Counted from the stretch's first letter, positions 16,841 through 25,114 are shown. The stretch is DNA of 64,000 nt from Streptomyces sp. NBC_01460 (GCF_036227405.1 NZ_CP109473.1:7130001-7194000); one strand, 5' to 3'. The notes: generated from the letters alone by a model not told the origin. Program-made: numbers and translations.

Positions 16841-17614
16841 TCATGCGGTCTCCGGCCCCGCCCCGTTGAGGCGGGCCGACAGCCGGTGTGCTGCGGTGAC
16901 CACCGCGTCCACCACCCCCGGTACCGCCTCCGGCGGCAGCCGGAAGACCGGTGCCGAGACGTTGAGCGCCGCGACGACGTCTCCCCGGTGGTCGTGCACC
17001 GGGGCGGCCACCGCGATCAGTCCGGGCTCCATCTCCTCGGCCGCCACCGCGTAGCCGCGCGCCCGTTCCGTACGCAGCCGCTCCAGCAGGGCCGGCACGT
17101 CGCGGGGTGCGGCGTCGGTGCCCGGCAGACGGACGCCCTCTCCCGTGACCAGCAGTGTCCCGACCTGGTCGTCGGGGAGGCCGAAGAGCAGGGCGCGTCC
17201 GGCGGAGGTGCAGTTCAGCGGCGAGGTGCGGCCGATCCACTCCTGGGCCTGGAGCGTCCGTGAGGTCCGCTCCGTCAGCACCGTCACCACGCTGTGTCCG
17301 GACAGCACCGTCAGGTACGCCGGCTCGCCCACCTGGTGCACCAGCTCGCGCAGGACCTGCGGTGCCTCGCGGTGCAGGCGGTCCTCGCCCGCCGACGCGG
17401 CCAGCGCCAGCAGCTGCCAGCCGATGCGGTAGCGCAGGCTGCCCGGATCCCGTTCGAGGAACCCCTCCTCCGCCAGGACCTTCAGGGTCCGGGACACCTG
17501 CGACTTCTCCCGGCCCACCGTCCGGGCCACTTCCTGGACGCCCATGGGGCCCTGTCCGAGGGTGCGCAGGACGTCCAGTGCCCGGTGCACGCTGCTCAGG
17601 CTCTCGCTCGTCAT
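16841..17614 (-). CDS. IclR-family transcriptional regulator
   Basis: A 257-residue regulator. Residues 5-65 form the winged helix (VHRALDVLRTLGQGPMGVQEVARTVGREKSQVSRTL). Residues 75-250 are the effector domain (GRTSPLNCTSAGRALLFG, GYAVAAEEMEPGLIAVAAPV). The protein should bind DNA as a dimer of dimers and respond to a small metabolite. It is divergent from the asparagine synthetase gene, with 81 bases between starts and a perfect palindrome in the gap, suggesting self-control and control of asnB. Confidence 0.9.
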   Translation of the reverse strand: MTSESLSSVHRALDVLRTLGQGPMGVQEVARTVGREKSQVSRTLKVLAEEGFLERDPGSLRYRIGWQLLALAASAGEDRLHREAPQVLRELVHQVGEPAYLTVLSGHSVVTVLTERTSRTLQAQEWIGRTSPLNCTSAGRALLFGLPDDQVGTLLVTGEGVRLPGTDAAPRDVPALLERLRTERARGYAVAAEEMEPGLIAVAAPVHDHRGDVVAALNVSAPVFRLPPEAVPGVVDAVVTAAHRLSARLNGAGPETA

Positions 17615-17648
17615 GCCACCACGATGCCACAGCGGCGTGCGTATGCAG

Positions 17649-17660
17649 CAACTATAGTTG
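17649..17660. promoter_or_regulatory. Palindrome CAACTATAGTTG, likely IclR operator
   Basis: The 12-bp sequence CAACTATAGTTG is fully self-complementary. Flanking TGCA on both sides (17644-17647 and 17661-17664) extends the symmetry, with one unpaired G on the left. It lies 35 bases from each of the divergent iclR and asnB starts. IclR operators are often imperfect palindromes of this A/T-centred form. Confidence 0.6.
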
Positions 17661-17695
17661 TGCATGTTGCACGGTGTCGTTCTACCGTCGTCGTC

Positions 17696-19270
17696 ATGTG
17701 CGGAATCGCAGCAGTACACAGCCCCTACGCGACCATCGACACCGACCACACCTGCCCACCGGCGGGGGCCTCTGCCGTGGTGGAGGAGATGCTCGGCCGA
17801 CTGGCCCACCGCGGTCCCGACGACAGCGGGACGCGCACGGTCGGGGACCACACCTGGCTCGGACACCGCAGGCTCTCCATCGTCGACCTCGACGGCGGAC
17901 ACCAGCCGCTGGGCGGTACGGACGCTGACGACGACTGGTCGCTCGTCTGCAACGGTGAGATCTACAACCACCAGGCCCTGCGCGACGAGATGCCCGCCAC
18001 CGCCTTCGGCTCCTCCTCCGACTCCGCCGCGGCCCTGGCCGTCCTGCGCACCGACGGCCCCCAGGGACTGCACCGGCTCCGCGGCATGTGGGCCCTGTGC
18101 GCCGCCACGCCCGGCGGACGCTTCGTCGCCGCCCGCGATGCCGTCGGCATCAAGCCTCTGTACTGGGCGCGTACGGACCCCGCGGTGTACTTCGCCTCGG
18201 AGCTGCGCGCCTTCCCGCCCGAGGTGCAGCCGTGCGCCGAGATCTTCCCGCCCGGCCACTGGTGGTCCCCGCAGGAGGGCCTTCGCCGCTTCGCCGAGGC
18301 GGTGCCCGGGCCCGCGCGGAGCGCGGAGGCGGTGGACCGGAGCGCCGTGCCGCGGGAAGCCGTCGAGAAGGCGACGTTCGAGTCCGTCGCCGACTCCGTG
18401 CGCCGGCACCTGATGGCCGATGTCGAGGTCGGGGTGTTCCTCTCGGGTGGCCTCGACTCCGGTGTCGTCGCCGCTGTCGCGGCCGAGGTGTACGGCCGGC
18501 AGGGGCGCAGGCTGAAGACCTTCTCCGTCGGCACGGCGGACTCACCGGATCTGCTCGCCGCCCGCGAGACCGCAGCGTTCCTGGGGACCGATCACCACGA
18601 GGCGGTTCTGGACGCCGAGGCGTCGCGCACGGTGCTCGACGACGTGGTCGCCTGCGTGGAGTCCTTCGACGCCAGCCTCATCCGCAGCGCCGTGCCCAAC
18701 TGGTTCCTGTCCGAACTGGCCTCACGGCACGTCAAGGTGGTGCTGACCGGCGAGGGCGCCGACGAACTGTTCGCCGGCTACGGCTATTACCACGAGCGGC
18801 ACGCCGCGCCCGAGGACCTGGATGCGGAGCTCCGGCGTACGGTGGCGGCGCTGCACGGTCTCAACCTCCAGCGCTGCGACCGGGTGACCATGGCCCACGG
18901 CCTGGAGGCCCGCGTGCCCTTCCTCGACCACGACGTCATGGCCCACGCCATGTCCCTGCCCGCGCACATGAAGGCGCTGGAGGACGACGGCATGGAGAAG
19001 GGGCATCTGCGCCGCGCCTTCACGGGGCGGCTGCCGGAACACCTGCTGTGGCGCCGCAAGGAGCAGTTCGGTACGGGCAGTGGTGCGGAGGGCCTGCTCG
19101 GTCCGCTGTGGGACAGCCGCATCACGGACGAGGAGTTCGCCGCGGCCGTGGACGATGACGGCATGCCTGAGCTGCGCAGCAAGGAGGAGCTCGGCTACTA
19201 CTGTACGTTCCGTACGGCCCTCCCGGGTGTCCGTCCCGAGGCCGTGCTCACACGGTTCGCGACGGTGTGA
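17696..19270 (+). CDS. asnB: Asparagine synthetase, glutamine-hydrolysing
   Basis: A 524-residue class B asparagine synthetase. The processed-type N-terminus MCGIAAVHS exposes Cys2, the glutaminase nucleophile, and is followed by LAHRGPDDSG and the glutaminase-site motif CNGEIYNH. The synthetase domain has the ATP-binding loop FLSGGLDSGVVAA and ELFAGYGYY downstream. ATG at 17696 is certain, because Cys must be residue 2. At 524 residues it is shorter than the 590-620-residue actinobacterial AsnB paralogues and resembles the stand-alone enzyme. It makes asparagine from aspartate, glutamine and ATP. The divergent IclR regulator probably controls it. Confidence 0.92.
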   Translation: MCGIAAVHSPYATIDTDHTCPPAGASAVVEEMLGRLAHRGPDDSGTRTVGDHTWLGHRRLSIVDLDGGHQPLGGTDADDDWSLVCNGEIYNHQALRDEMPATAFGSSSDSAAALAVLRTDGPQGLHRLRGMWALCAATPGGRFVAARDAVGIKPLYWARTDPAVYFASELRAFPPEVQPCAEIFPPGHWWSPQEGLRRFAEAVPGPARSAEAVDRSAVPREAVEKATFESVADSVRRHLMADVEVGVFLSGGLDSGVVAAVAAEVYGRQGRRLKTFSVGTADSPDLLAARETAAFLGTDHHEAVLDAEASRTVLDDVVACVESFDASLIRSAVPNWFLSELASRHVKVVLTGEGADELFAGYGYYHERHAAPEDLDAELRRTVAALHGLNLQRCDRVTMAHGLEARVPFLDHDVMAHAMSLPAHMKALEDDGMEKGHLRRAFTGRLPEHLLWRRKEQFGTGSGAEGLLGPLWDSRITDEEFAAAVDDDGMPELRSKEELGYYCTFRTALPGVRPEAVLTRFATV

Positions 19271-19330
19271 GGGTTCCAGGGGAGGTGCTCGCCCGGCAGG
19301 CACCCGACTTCCCGCGCGCCCTGGGGTACG

Positions 19331-19552
19331 TCATCCGTCCGCGGCGTCCTCGGTCTCCCACCGCAGCAGGTCGCCAGGCTGGCACTCGAGCGCTTCGCAG
19401 AGCGCGGCGAGCGTCGCGAAGCGCACCGCCTTGGCGCGGCCGTTCTTGAGCACCGCCAGGTTGGCGGGTGTGATCCCCACGCGGTCCGCCAGCTCGCCCA
19501 CGGACATCTTCCGCCTGGCCAGCATCACGTCGATGTCGACGGCGATCGGCAT
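19331..19552 (-). CDS. Small XRE-family (YozG-like) regulator
   Basis: A 73-residue helix-turn-helix protein of the short Cro/C1 type: DIDVMLARRKMSVGELADRV, GITPANLAVLKNGRAKAVRF, TLAALCEALECQPGDLL. The second gene of a two-gene operon: its ATG overlaps the TGA of the upstream DUF2975 gene by one base. This XRE-DUF2975 arrangement is a recurrent membrane-protein/regulator pair in actinomycetes and firmicutes. Three TATCGA-type half-sites upstream of the operon are its probable target. Confidence 0.85.
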   Translation of the reverse strand: MPIAVDIDVMLARRKMSVGELADRVGITPANLAVLKNGRAKAVRFATLAALCEALECQPGDLLRWETEDAADG

Positions 19553-20037
19553 CAGATCACCTCGTCCAACTCGGCCCGCATCTGCGACGCTTCGACGTCG
19601 CGGGCGACCGCCTGGGCCAACAGGGTGCGCATGACGAGCACGAGGAGCGCGACCCCCAGGACGGCCACGCCCACCCCGCCCATGACGACGGTGACGCCCG
19701 GGTCCTCCCGTTGGCCCGGCGCGTTCAGGGCCGTGACCGCGAACCACACGAGAGAGGCCGCCACGATCGCGCCGATCACGGTGTCCACGTACCGGAAGGC
19801 GGCGTGGGAGAACACGGTTCCGCGCCGCACCATCGTCACCAGCCGCCACACGCAGACCAGGGCGACCTGGACCGACACCATGCCCAGGATCGTGACCAGG
19901 CGCAGCGGGGTCAGCGGGAGCGACCCCTGCTCCGGGTCGGTGGCCAGCGCCCACGCCATCGACGCCTGTACGCACACGGTGCCGGTCAGCACCACCACGA
20001 GAACGGCGCGCAGCGCGCGCACGGTCAGCTTCCCCAC
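19552..20037 (-). CDS. DUF2975 membrane protein
   Basis: A 161-residue protein with four predicted transmembrane segments (VLVVVLTGTVCVQAS, LVTILGMVSVQVALVCVW, VIGAIVAASLVWFAVTAL, VVMGGVGVAVLGVALLVLVM) and a basic loop between helices 2 and 3 (RLVTMVRRGTVFSHAAFRYV). This is the DUF2975 layout. It is the first gene of the operon with the small XRE regulator, overlapping it by one base. The role is unknown; by analogy with similar pairs it may sense or affect the membrane. Confidence 0.85.
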   Translation of the reverse strand: MGKLTVRALRAVLVVVLTGTVCVQASMAWALATDPEQGSLPLTPLRLVTILGMVSVQVALVCVWRLVTMVRRGTVFSHAAFRYVDTVIGAIVAASLVWFAVTALNAPGQREDPGVTVVMGGVGVAVLGVALLVLVMRTLLAQAVARDVEASQMRAELDEVI

Positions 20038-20061
20038 GACTCACCCTTCCATCGACTTACG

Positions 20062-20088
20062 ATATGAATCTATCGAATGTCGATAGGT
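20062..20088. promoter_or_regulatory. Three TATCGA-type half-sites in front of the DUF2975-XRE operon
   Basis: CTATCGA-ATG-TCGATAG at 20072-20088 is a perfect 7-bp inverted repeat. A further CGATA at 20062-20066 pairs with TATCG at 20073-20077. The cluster starts 24 bases upstream of the DUF2975 start and probably overlaps its promoter. It is the most likely binding place of the small XRE protein. Confidence 0.55.
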
Positions 20089-20126
20089 CGAGCAAGGTGC
20101 GGGATCGAGAAGGAGGAAGGAACGGC

Positions 20127-20170
20127 GGCGGACCGTCCGGGGCGGGGCACCCCGCCCCGGACGGTCCGCC
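20127..20170 (-). terminator. Very strong hairpin downstream of the VOC gene
   Basis: Two perfectly complementary 21-base arms (20127-20147 and 20150-20170) enclose a 2-base loop CA. The hairpin lies between the end of the minus-strand VOC gene (20211) and the operator of the next operon, so it should stop transcription from the AraC-VOC pair. Confidence 0.75.
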
Positions 20171-20210
20171 GGCCGCTGCGGTCAGGTGTGGCCGTCCCCC
20201 GCCCCGGCCC

Positions 20211-20621
20211 TCAGCCCTTCAGCTGTGTGAACCGGAGATGGTTGCCGAAGGGGTCGCGCAGGCCGCAGTCGATGCCGTACGGGCGCTCCGTCGGCTCGTC
20301 CGTGAACTCCACGCCCAGGGCTTTCAGCGTCTCGTACGTCGTGCGGCAGTCGTCCGTGGTGAGGATCAGGGCGGCGCCCATCGCGCCCTTCGTCACCAGC
20401 TCGCGGACCTGCTCGGCCGTCTCCTCGGACAGGGCCGGAGGGCCCGGCTTCTCCAGCAGGACCTGGCGGTCGGGGTGGCCGGGGACGCTGACGGTGAGCC
20501 AGCGCATGAAGCCCATGTCGACATCGGCGTTGACCTCCAGGCCGAGCTTGCCGACGTAGAAGTCGAGGGCCTCGTCCTGGTCGAGGACGTAGATCTGTGA
20601 GTGCGTGATGGCGTTGAACAT
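20211..20621 (-). CDS. VOC-family (glyoxalase-like) protein
   Basis: A 136-residue vicinal-oxygen-chelate protein. The first betaalphabetabetabeta unit is NAITHSQIYVLDQDEALDFY, followed by the second unit ending GIDCGLRDPFGNHLRF. Metal ligands typical of glyoxalase I/dioxygenases would be His8 and a late Glu; the late position here is not clear, so enzymatic activity is uncertain. ATG at 20621 is chosen; GTG at 20630 adds three residues. The gene lies downstream of an AraC regulator in the same direction, 85 bases away, a common partnership in Streptomyces. Confidence 0.85.
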   Translation of the reverse strand: MFNAITHSQIYVLDQDEALDFYVGKLGLEVNADVDMGFMRWLTVSVPGHPDRQVLLEKPGPPALSEETAEQVRELVTKGAMGAALILTTDDCRTTYETLKALGVEFTDEPTERPYGIDCGLRDPFGNHLRFTQLKG

Positions 20622-20706
20622 GTGTCTCACGCTAGACGGACGGCTCGGCGAAAACTTATCCGGAACTGCTCAGTCGGCCACCCGTCTGCGGCGCGGTGCG
20701 GAACGC

Positions 20707-21108
20707 TCATGCGTTCGGCCGCGTCCAGGCCTTCGTGAAGCAGGTGGGGACGTCCGCGACCGCCGCTTCCTTGCGGTAGGTCCTCGGCGACCGGCCGACG
20801 ATGTCGCGGAACGTACGGCTGAAGGTGCCGGTGCTGCCGAAGCCGACCTCGTAGCAGATGTCCGTGACGCTGTGGCCGCTCTCCCGCAGCAGGAACATCG
20901 CCCGCTCGACACGGCGGCGCTGCAGGTAGCGGTGAGGTGTCTCGCCGAAGGTGGCCCGGAAGGTGCGCGCGAAGTGTGCCGGGGACACGTGGGCGATCCG
21001 GGCCAGGGCCGGGACGTCCAGGGGCTGGGCGTACGCACGGTCCATCGCGTCCCGCGCCCGGAGCATACGGCGGTTGGTCTCTTCCACGGTGCGGCTCACG
21101 GCGCCCAT
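20707..21108 (-). CDS. AraC-family transcriptional regulator (DNA-binding domain only)
   Basis: A 133-residue protein that consists almost only of the two AraC helix-turn-helix motifs: LDVPALARIAHVSPAHFART and VTDICYEVGFGSTGTFSRTF, then the ending GRSPRTYRK. Without an effector domain it is probably a short activator of the stress-response type, like MarA/SoxS. It precedes the VOC gene on the same strand, suggesting joint transcription or control. Confidence 0.88.
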   Translation of the reverse strand: MGAVSRTVEETNRRMLRARDAMDRAYAQPLDVPALARIAHVSPAHFARTFRATFGETPHRYLQRRRVERAMFLLRESGHSVTDICYEVGFGSTGTFSRTFRDIVGRSPRTYRKEAAVADVPTCFTKAWTRPNA

Positions 21109-21184
21109 CCCACCACGGCGTCCGTCGCCCGCGGATCACTCCGGCGCGACGGCCTTGTCAGACCCCCTCCGTAGGCTCGGGGAC

Positions 21185-21565
21185 ATGAGCGTTTCCCTCT
21201 ACTACAGCGCACGCCGTACGGAGCCGTCGACGGATGCCGAGACGGCCGTTGTCGAGCGCATCGTCGCCGCCCACCACTCGTCCTTCCCGTACGAGGACGA
21301 GGAGAGCCTGTACCTGTACGAGGACGGTGGCAGCGAGCCGTCCGAGATCGTGGCCGGATCGACCAAGATGCCGTTCGAGCCCGACCGGGTCCTGACCGTG
21401 CTCGACCATGTGCTGGTATCTGTCAGCGAGTTGCGCCGTGCCCTGCCGGGAGCGGAGTGGCACGTGCACCTGGACGACCTCGACGTGCCGTGGGACGAGA
21501 CCGACGGTTACGCCTTCCCCGGCATGCGCGACGCGGATCCCGCAGCCGAGTCGGGCGGCTTCTGA
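21185..21565 (+). CDS. Conserved hypothetical protein
   Basis: A 126-residue acidic protein: SVSLYYSARRTEPSTDAE, IVAAHHSSFPYEDEESLYLY, LVSVSELRRALPGAEWHVHL and a terminal DETDGYAFPG. It resembles a Streptomyces-type cytoplasmic protein of unknown function without motif residues. ATG at 21185 is favoured over upstream in-frame codons, since coding character begins there. It is divergent from the AraC gene with 76 bases between. Confidence 0.7.
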   Translation: MSVSLYYSARRTEPSTDAETAVVERIVAAHHSSFPYEDEESLYLYEDGGSEPSEIVAGSTKMPFEPDRVLTVLDHVLVSVSELRRALPGAEWHVHLDDLDVPWDETDGYAFPGMRDADPAAESGGF

Positions 21566-21656
21566 CGCCTGTGCCCCGCAGGTCGCGCGCGGGGTCTCCC
21601 GCCGACATGCTCCAGGGTTGCCGTGGGGCGATCCTCGACGTCCGGAGGCCCTGTGT

Positions 21657-21694
21657 CCCGGGCACCCACGCCGTGTCAGGCGTGAGCACCCGGG
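21657..21694. terminator. Hairpin between converging genes
   Basis: CCCGGG at 21657-21662 pairs with CCCGGG at 21689-21694. An inner stem CACGCC/GGCGTG is separated from the outer stem by a small internal loop. It lies between the converging genes ending at 21565 (+) and 21719 (-), as expected for a shared terminator. Confidence 0.5.
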
Positions 21695-21718
21695 AGGCAG
21701 TGCGGACCGCCAGGCACG

Positions 21719-21946
21719 TCAGCCCAGCAGGACGTCGTCATCACCGAGACGCTTGAGCTCGCGGTAGAGGATCGCCAGACCGGTGGCGACCTTGGCGGCT
21801 GACACGACGGCGTCGACCAGCCGCAGGGTGTCGTTCTCCTCGCGGGCCATCTTGGCCTGCTTCACGACGCCCAGTGCACCGAACGCGGTGGTTCCGAGCG
21901 ACAGGTACACCCTGGACCTGGTCTTCTTCTTGGCTGCTGTGCTCAT
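21719..21946 (-). CDS. Small hypothetical protein
   Basis: A 75-residue protein with a basic N-terminus (STAAKKKTRSRVYL), a hydrophobic stretch SLGTTAFGALGVV and a helix VDAVVSAAKVATGLAILYREL. It may associate with membrane. The start is supported by a strong AAGGAGG eight bases upstream. No family recognised. Confidence 0.65.
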   Translation of the reverse strand: MSTAAKKKTRSRVYLSLGTTAFGALGVVKQAKMAREENDTLRLVDAVVSAAKVATGLAILYRELKRLGDDDVLLG

Positions 21947-22038
21947 GGTGAGGGCACCTCCTTGCATGGCGGGTACCCCGAGACCGGCGCAGTGATCACT
22001 TCGTCCGCCACGGCTTTCGGACTCACCGGCCGACGTGC

Positions 22039-22941
22039 TCACTGATCCGTGGCAGCCGTCATCCACAGCTCCATGTCCGAGATGACCAGCCGGCCCGGTC
22101 GCTGCTCGGCCGTGTCCGGGACCACGGTGCGCACCACGGGCAGGTCGCCCTTCTCCACGGTGACCTCCGCGCCGTCGAACTTCGGCGCCTCGGCACTGAC
22201 CGCCGCCTTCAGCTTGCTTTTCAGCTCCTGGGCCGTGGCGTCGTCCTTGACCACGAAACAGAGCACCTCCGTGTTCTCGGCCGCTGAGGACGCCTGCTGG
22301 CCCAATGCGGAAAGGGGCACCGGATCGGAGGAGCCGTTCGGGTTGAAGTCCGCACGGTAGACGTCTCCCAGGCACTCGGCCGCGCGTCGGAACTGCTTGT
22401 CGTCGGCCAGGGAGGAACCGTCCTCGGGGTCGACGGCGGACATCGGGTCGGAGCCCCGGCCGGAGTAGGAGATCTCGTCGTCCGAGACCTGGAGCGAGGG
22501 CCCCGTGCCCTTCTGGGTCCAGACCTCTTCGCCGTTCTTCTCGCTCCGTGTGTAGCCGTTGGACTTCAGCGACGTGGTGATCGCAGACGCATCGAACGAG
22601 CCCTCCCAGTGGCCCGCCTCGTCCGTGTCGACCGCCGTGTCGATCTGGGTCACCCTGAAGCTCTGCCCGAGCAGACGGGATCCGTCCGAGCCCATCATGA
22701 AGCTGCCCGGTTGCGCGACGGAGGCGAACCGGCTCGAATCGCCCTTGCTCAGCTTCTGTACGGCAGCGGCGTCGAGATAGGTCACCTGCTTCGTATCGCT
22801 GTCACCCGCAAGCGTTCGGAGCCCTGTGAGCAACCGCGAACCGCCGTCGCCGGAGCCGGAGGAGCAGCCGGCGACCGCTGCCAGAAGGACCATGGCAAGA
22901 GCGGCGGCGCCTACGGCCGGTCCGCGTGCTGTTGTGCGCAT
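22039..22941 (-). CDS. Lipoprotein of unknown function
   Basis: A 300-residue lipoprotein with a signal peptide (MRTTARGPAVGAAALAMVLL) and lipobox AVAGC. The mature chain is serine/glycine-rich and has WEGSFDASAITTSLKSNGY and GEEVWTQKGTGPSLQVSDDEIS, a pattern seen in uncharacterised Streptomyces extracellular lipoproteins. ATG at 22941 gives a normal signal peptide; an upstream in-frame ATG (22977) would add 12 residues. The gene is upstream of no obvious partner. Confidence 0.72.
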   Translation of the reverse strand: MRTTARGPAVGAAALAMVLLAAVAGCSSGSGDGGSRLLTGLRTLAGDSDTKQVTYLDAAAVQKLSKGDSSRFASVAQPGSFMMGSDGSRLLGQSFRVTQIDTAVDTDEAGHWEGSFDASAITTSLKSNGYTRSEKNGEEVWTQKGTGPSLQVSDDEISYSGRGSDPMSAVDPEDGSSLADDKQFRRAAECLGDVYRADFNPNGSSDPVPLSALGQQASSAAENTEVLCFVVKDDATAQELKSKLKAAVSAEAPKFDGAEVTVEKGDLPVVRTVVPDTAEQRPGRLVISDMELWMTAATDQ

Positions 22942-22978
22942 GATCAGGCAGCGTATACCGCTGTCCGATCGGCGCATG

Positions 22979-23248
22979 TCAGATGAGCGGAGAGAGCTTC
23001 TTCGCCGTACTGCAGTGCTCGGCCCGTCCGTGCCGCCACAGCTGCACCGCGGTCAGGGTGAGCAGTGCGGCGAACACCAGGAGGAAGACGCCCGCGATCA
23101 CCGTCTGCCGACCGCCCCCTTTCGCCGCGTCATCGAGGGAGAGCAGGCCGAGGGCGGACAGCAGCACCCCCGCCATGTACACCGAGCGGACGCGCCGTAG
23201 CTGCCGCACCGCACGAGGAGCAAGAGCAAAACGCTTCACGAGAGCCAT
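22979..23248 (-). CDS. Small membrane protein
   Basis: An 89-residue protein with a basic N-terminus (MALVKRFALAPRAVRQLRRVR) and two predicted helices (SVYMAGVLLSALGLLSL and TVIAGVFLLVFAALLTLTAVQL). No family is recognised. It lies just upstream (same strand) of the lipoprotein ending at 22039, with 37 bases between its stop and that start, so the two may be co-transcribed. Confidence 0.6.
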   Translation of the reverse strand: MALVKRFALAPRAVRQLRRVRSVYMAGVLLSALGLLSLDDAAKGGGRQTVIAGVFLLVFAALLTLTAVQLWRHGRAEHCSTAKKLSPLI

Positions 23249-23394
23249 GCTCGTCTTCGTACCCCCTACGGCAGCGATGAGACATCGGGTCAGCGGACAA
23301 CTGAGCCGAGCGGCCGAGGTATTGCGTGTGGCGGAGGCCGGATTCCGGGCACCAGAAGGGATGCCCACCGACCGACCACCGTGAGGAGCCGACC

Positions 23395-24064
23395 GTGGCC
23401 CTGGTACAGCTCGACCTCCCCGACCCGATGGCCCTGCGAGGGCGCTGGGCGGCACTCGCCGCGGTACGGGCCGCCGCAGGGAGCGGTGAGCGGTGCCGGG
23501 CGCTCGGCGCGCTGTGGCACTACGACGACGGACACGGCAGCTGGGCCGATCTGCACCACCTCGACGAGGGGCGCGCCGTACTGCTCGGGCAGGACCGGAA
23601 CGACTCGGAGACGTACTACGCCGAGGCCGCCGACTTCTTCGAGGAGAAGGAGACCGACCTGCTGGCCGGTGCGCCCGACTGGTGGGAGAGGCCCGTCCGG
23701 CGGGCCAGGGACGAGGAGCTCTTCCTCGGCTTCGTGTACGGCTTCGACGGCAGCGTCTGGCAGCGCGCGGAGTACGAGCTCGATGACGGGTTCGCGAGTG
23801 TGCGGCTCCCGCCGCTCAGCGACGAGCGGACCCGTGAAGGGGTCCCTGGCCCTCGCCTCGCACACGGGCGCCTCGCACACGGCCGAAGCCGGCCTGTCCG
23901 GGCCCTCCGAGGAGTCCGTCGACGCGCTGATCGCCGCTGATGCCGAGGTCGATCCCGCCCTGGTCACCAGAGTCGTTCCCGTCGGCTGGGACACGCAGGC
24001 CGGGGCCGCGGCGGCCCGCGCGTTCCTGGCGGATGACCGTGCGGGGGTGAGGCCCCGGGGGTGA
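23395..24064 (+). pseudogene. Frameshifted conserved hypothetical gene
   Basis: The first half (about 145 codons from GTG 23395, with GAGGAG at 23383-23388) reads LWHYDDGHGSWADLHHLDEG, ADFFEEKETDLLAGAPDWW and ends in SDERTRE. The next part, in another frame from about 23850, reads EESVDALIAADAEVDPALVT and GWDTQAGAAAARAFLADD. Both halves look like one protein, so a one-base frameshift near 23835-23850 splits it. A 13-bp direct repeat GCCTCGCACACGG in tandem (15-base period) lies next to the break, but on its own it keeps the frame. The family is a Streptomyces protein of unknown role. Confidence 0.6.
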
Positions 24065-24081
24065 CCCGGGACCTCACCCCC
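24043..24081 (+). terminator. Hairpin over the stop codon of the frameshifted gene
   Basis: A 17-base arm 24043-24059 pairs with 24065-24081 at 16 of 17 positions, with a 5-base loop. The stop codon TGA (24062-24064) lies in the loop. It should end transcription before the next gene. Confidence 0.65.
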
Positions 24082-24153
24082 GCCTCCGGAGGCTCGCACC
24101 CACCAAGTATCTTGATGATTGAAATACCTTGAGTGGTGCGAGGGGAGTCCTGG

Positions 24154-24852
24154 GTGATCTCGTCGGCGTTCGCCGTGCTCGCGGCCGCGCAGTTGTGGTT
24201 GGCGGTGTCCCTGGGACGCCACTGGCGGGCGACGCCACATCTGCTGTCAGCTGTGCCGACCTTGGTGTGCTCCGCGCTGGTCTGGGACAACGCCGTGATC
24301 GCCGTCGGGAGTGCGGCGGGAGCCGGGCCGCTGCTGAAGGCCGTGAGCGTCCCCCGCTTCGTCGCGCACGCGCTGCTGACGCCCTTTCTGGTGCTCTGGT
24401 CGTTGTCCGCCGTGGACCGGGCGGGACTGAGCTGGGCAGGGCGAACACCGGTACGGGCGGCCGCCGTCGGCCTCACCGTCCTTCTGGTGGTGCTGGGCGC
24501 GCTCCACGACATCCTCGGTCTGTCGCTCCGTGCGGAGCGCTGGGCGGGCTCGCTCCGCTACGTGAACGACGCGGCCTCGCCGGCCGGCCCGCTGCCCGCC
24601 ATCATCAGCGGACTGGTGGTGCTGGCCGCGGGGATCGTGCTGTGGCGGCGGACCGGGTTCGTGCGGCTGGCGCTCACCGCCGGCGTGATGGTCGCGGTCT
24701 CCGGGGCGGCCGCTTCGGTACCCGTACTCGGCAACGCCGGAGAAGTCGTGCTCGGCATCGGGCTGTTGCTGACCGTCCGCAGGCTGCTGCCCCTGCCGCA
24801 CGAAGGCCGACGGGCCCACCCCGTCGCGCCGCACCGGCCGCGTCCTCGCTGA
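24154..24852 (+). CDS. Membrane protein of unknown function
   Basis: A 232-residue protein with about six hydrophobic segments (FAVLAAAQLWLAVSL, LSAVPTLVCSALVW, LLTPFLVLWSLSAV, AAAVGLTVLLVVLGAL, IISGLVVLAAGIVLW, VVLGIGLLLTV). No transporter motif is visible. GTG at 24154 is preferred because AGGGGAG lies six bases upstream; GTG at 24133 is a longer alternative. The A/T-rich segment TATCTTGATGATTGAAATA at 24109-24127 may contain its promoter or a regulator site. Confidence 0.7.
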   Translation: MISSAFAVLAAAQLWLAVSLGRHWRATPHLLSAVPTLVCSALVWDNAVIAVGSAAGAGPLLKAVSVPRFVAHALLTPFLVLWSLSAVDRAGLSWAGRTPVRAAAVGLTVLLVVLGALHDILGLSLRAERWAGSLRYVNDAASPAGPLPAIISGLVVLAAGIVLWRRTGFVRLALTAGVMVAVSGAAASVPVLGNAGEVVLGIGLLLTVRRLLPLPHEGRRAHPVAPHRPRPR

Positions 24853-24868
24853 CGGGCCGGCCTCGGCG

Positions 24869-25114
24869 TCAGGCGTCCGACGGCACGTACCTGCTCAGCC
24901 GATAGGTCGTCGGATGTGCCAGGCGTCCGCACAGGGTGTCGATGCGCAGCTCCGACAGGTCTGCCGGACGTGGTCCCGTCCGCAACCTGCGTACCCGCTC
25001 ACGGAACTCGACCGGGTCCTGGGTCTCCAGGACGACGTCCCAGCGGCCCGCACGGTCCGATGCCGGAGCCGCCCTGCGGCTGTTCACGAGCTTGCGTTTC
25101 CTCTGTCCGGGCAC
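24869..25114 (-). CDS. Small conserved hypothetical protein
   Basis: An 81-residue basic protein: PGQRKRKLVNSRRAA at the start, then WDVVLETQDPVEFRERVRRL and RIDTLCGRLAHPTTYRLSRY. The compact C-terminal part looks like a real conserved actinobacterial module, but no function is known. GTG at 25114 is an inferred start. The gene converges with the membrane-protein gene ending at 24852. Confidence 0.6.
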   Translation of the reverse strand: MPGQRKRKLVNSRRAAPASDRAGRWDVVLETQDPVEFRERVRRLRTGPRPADLSELRIDTLCGRLAHPTTYRLSRYVPSDA

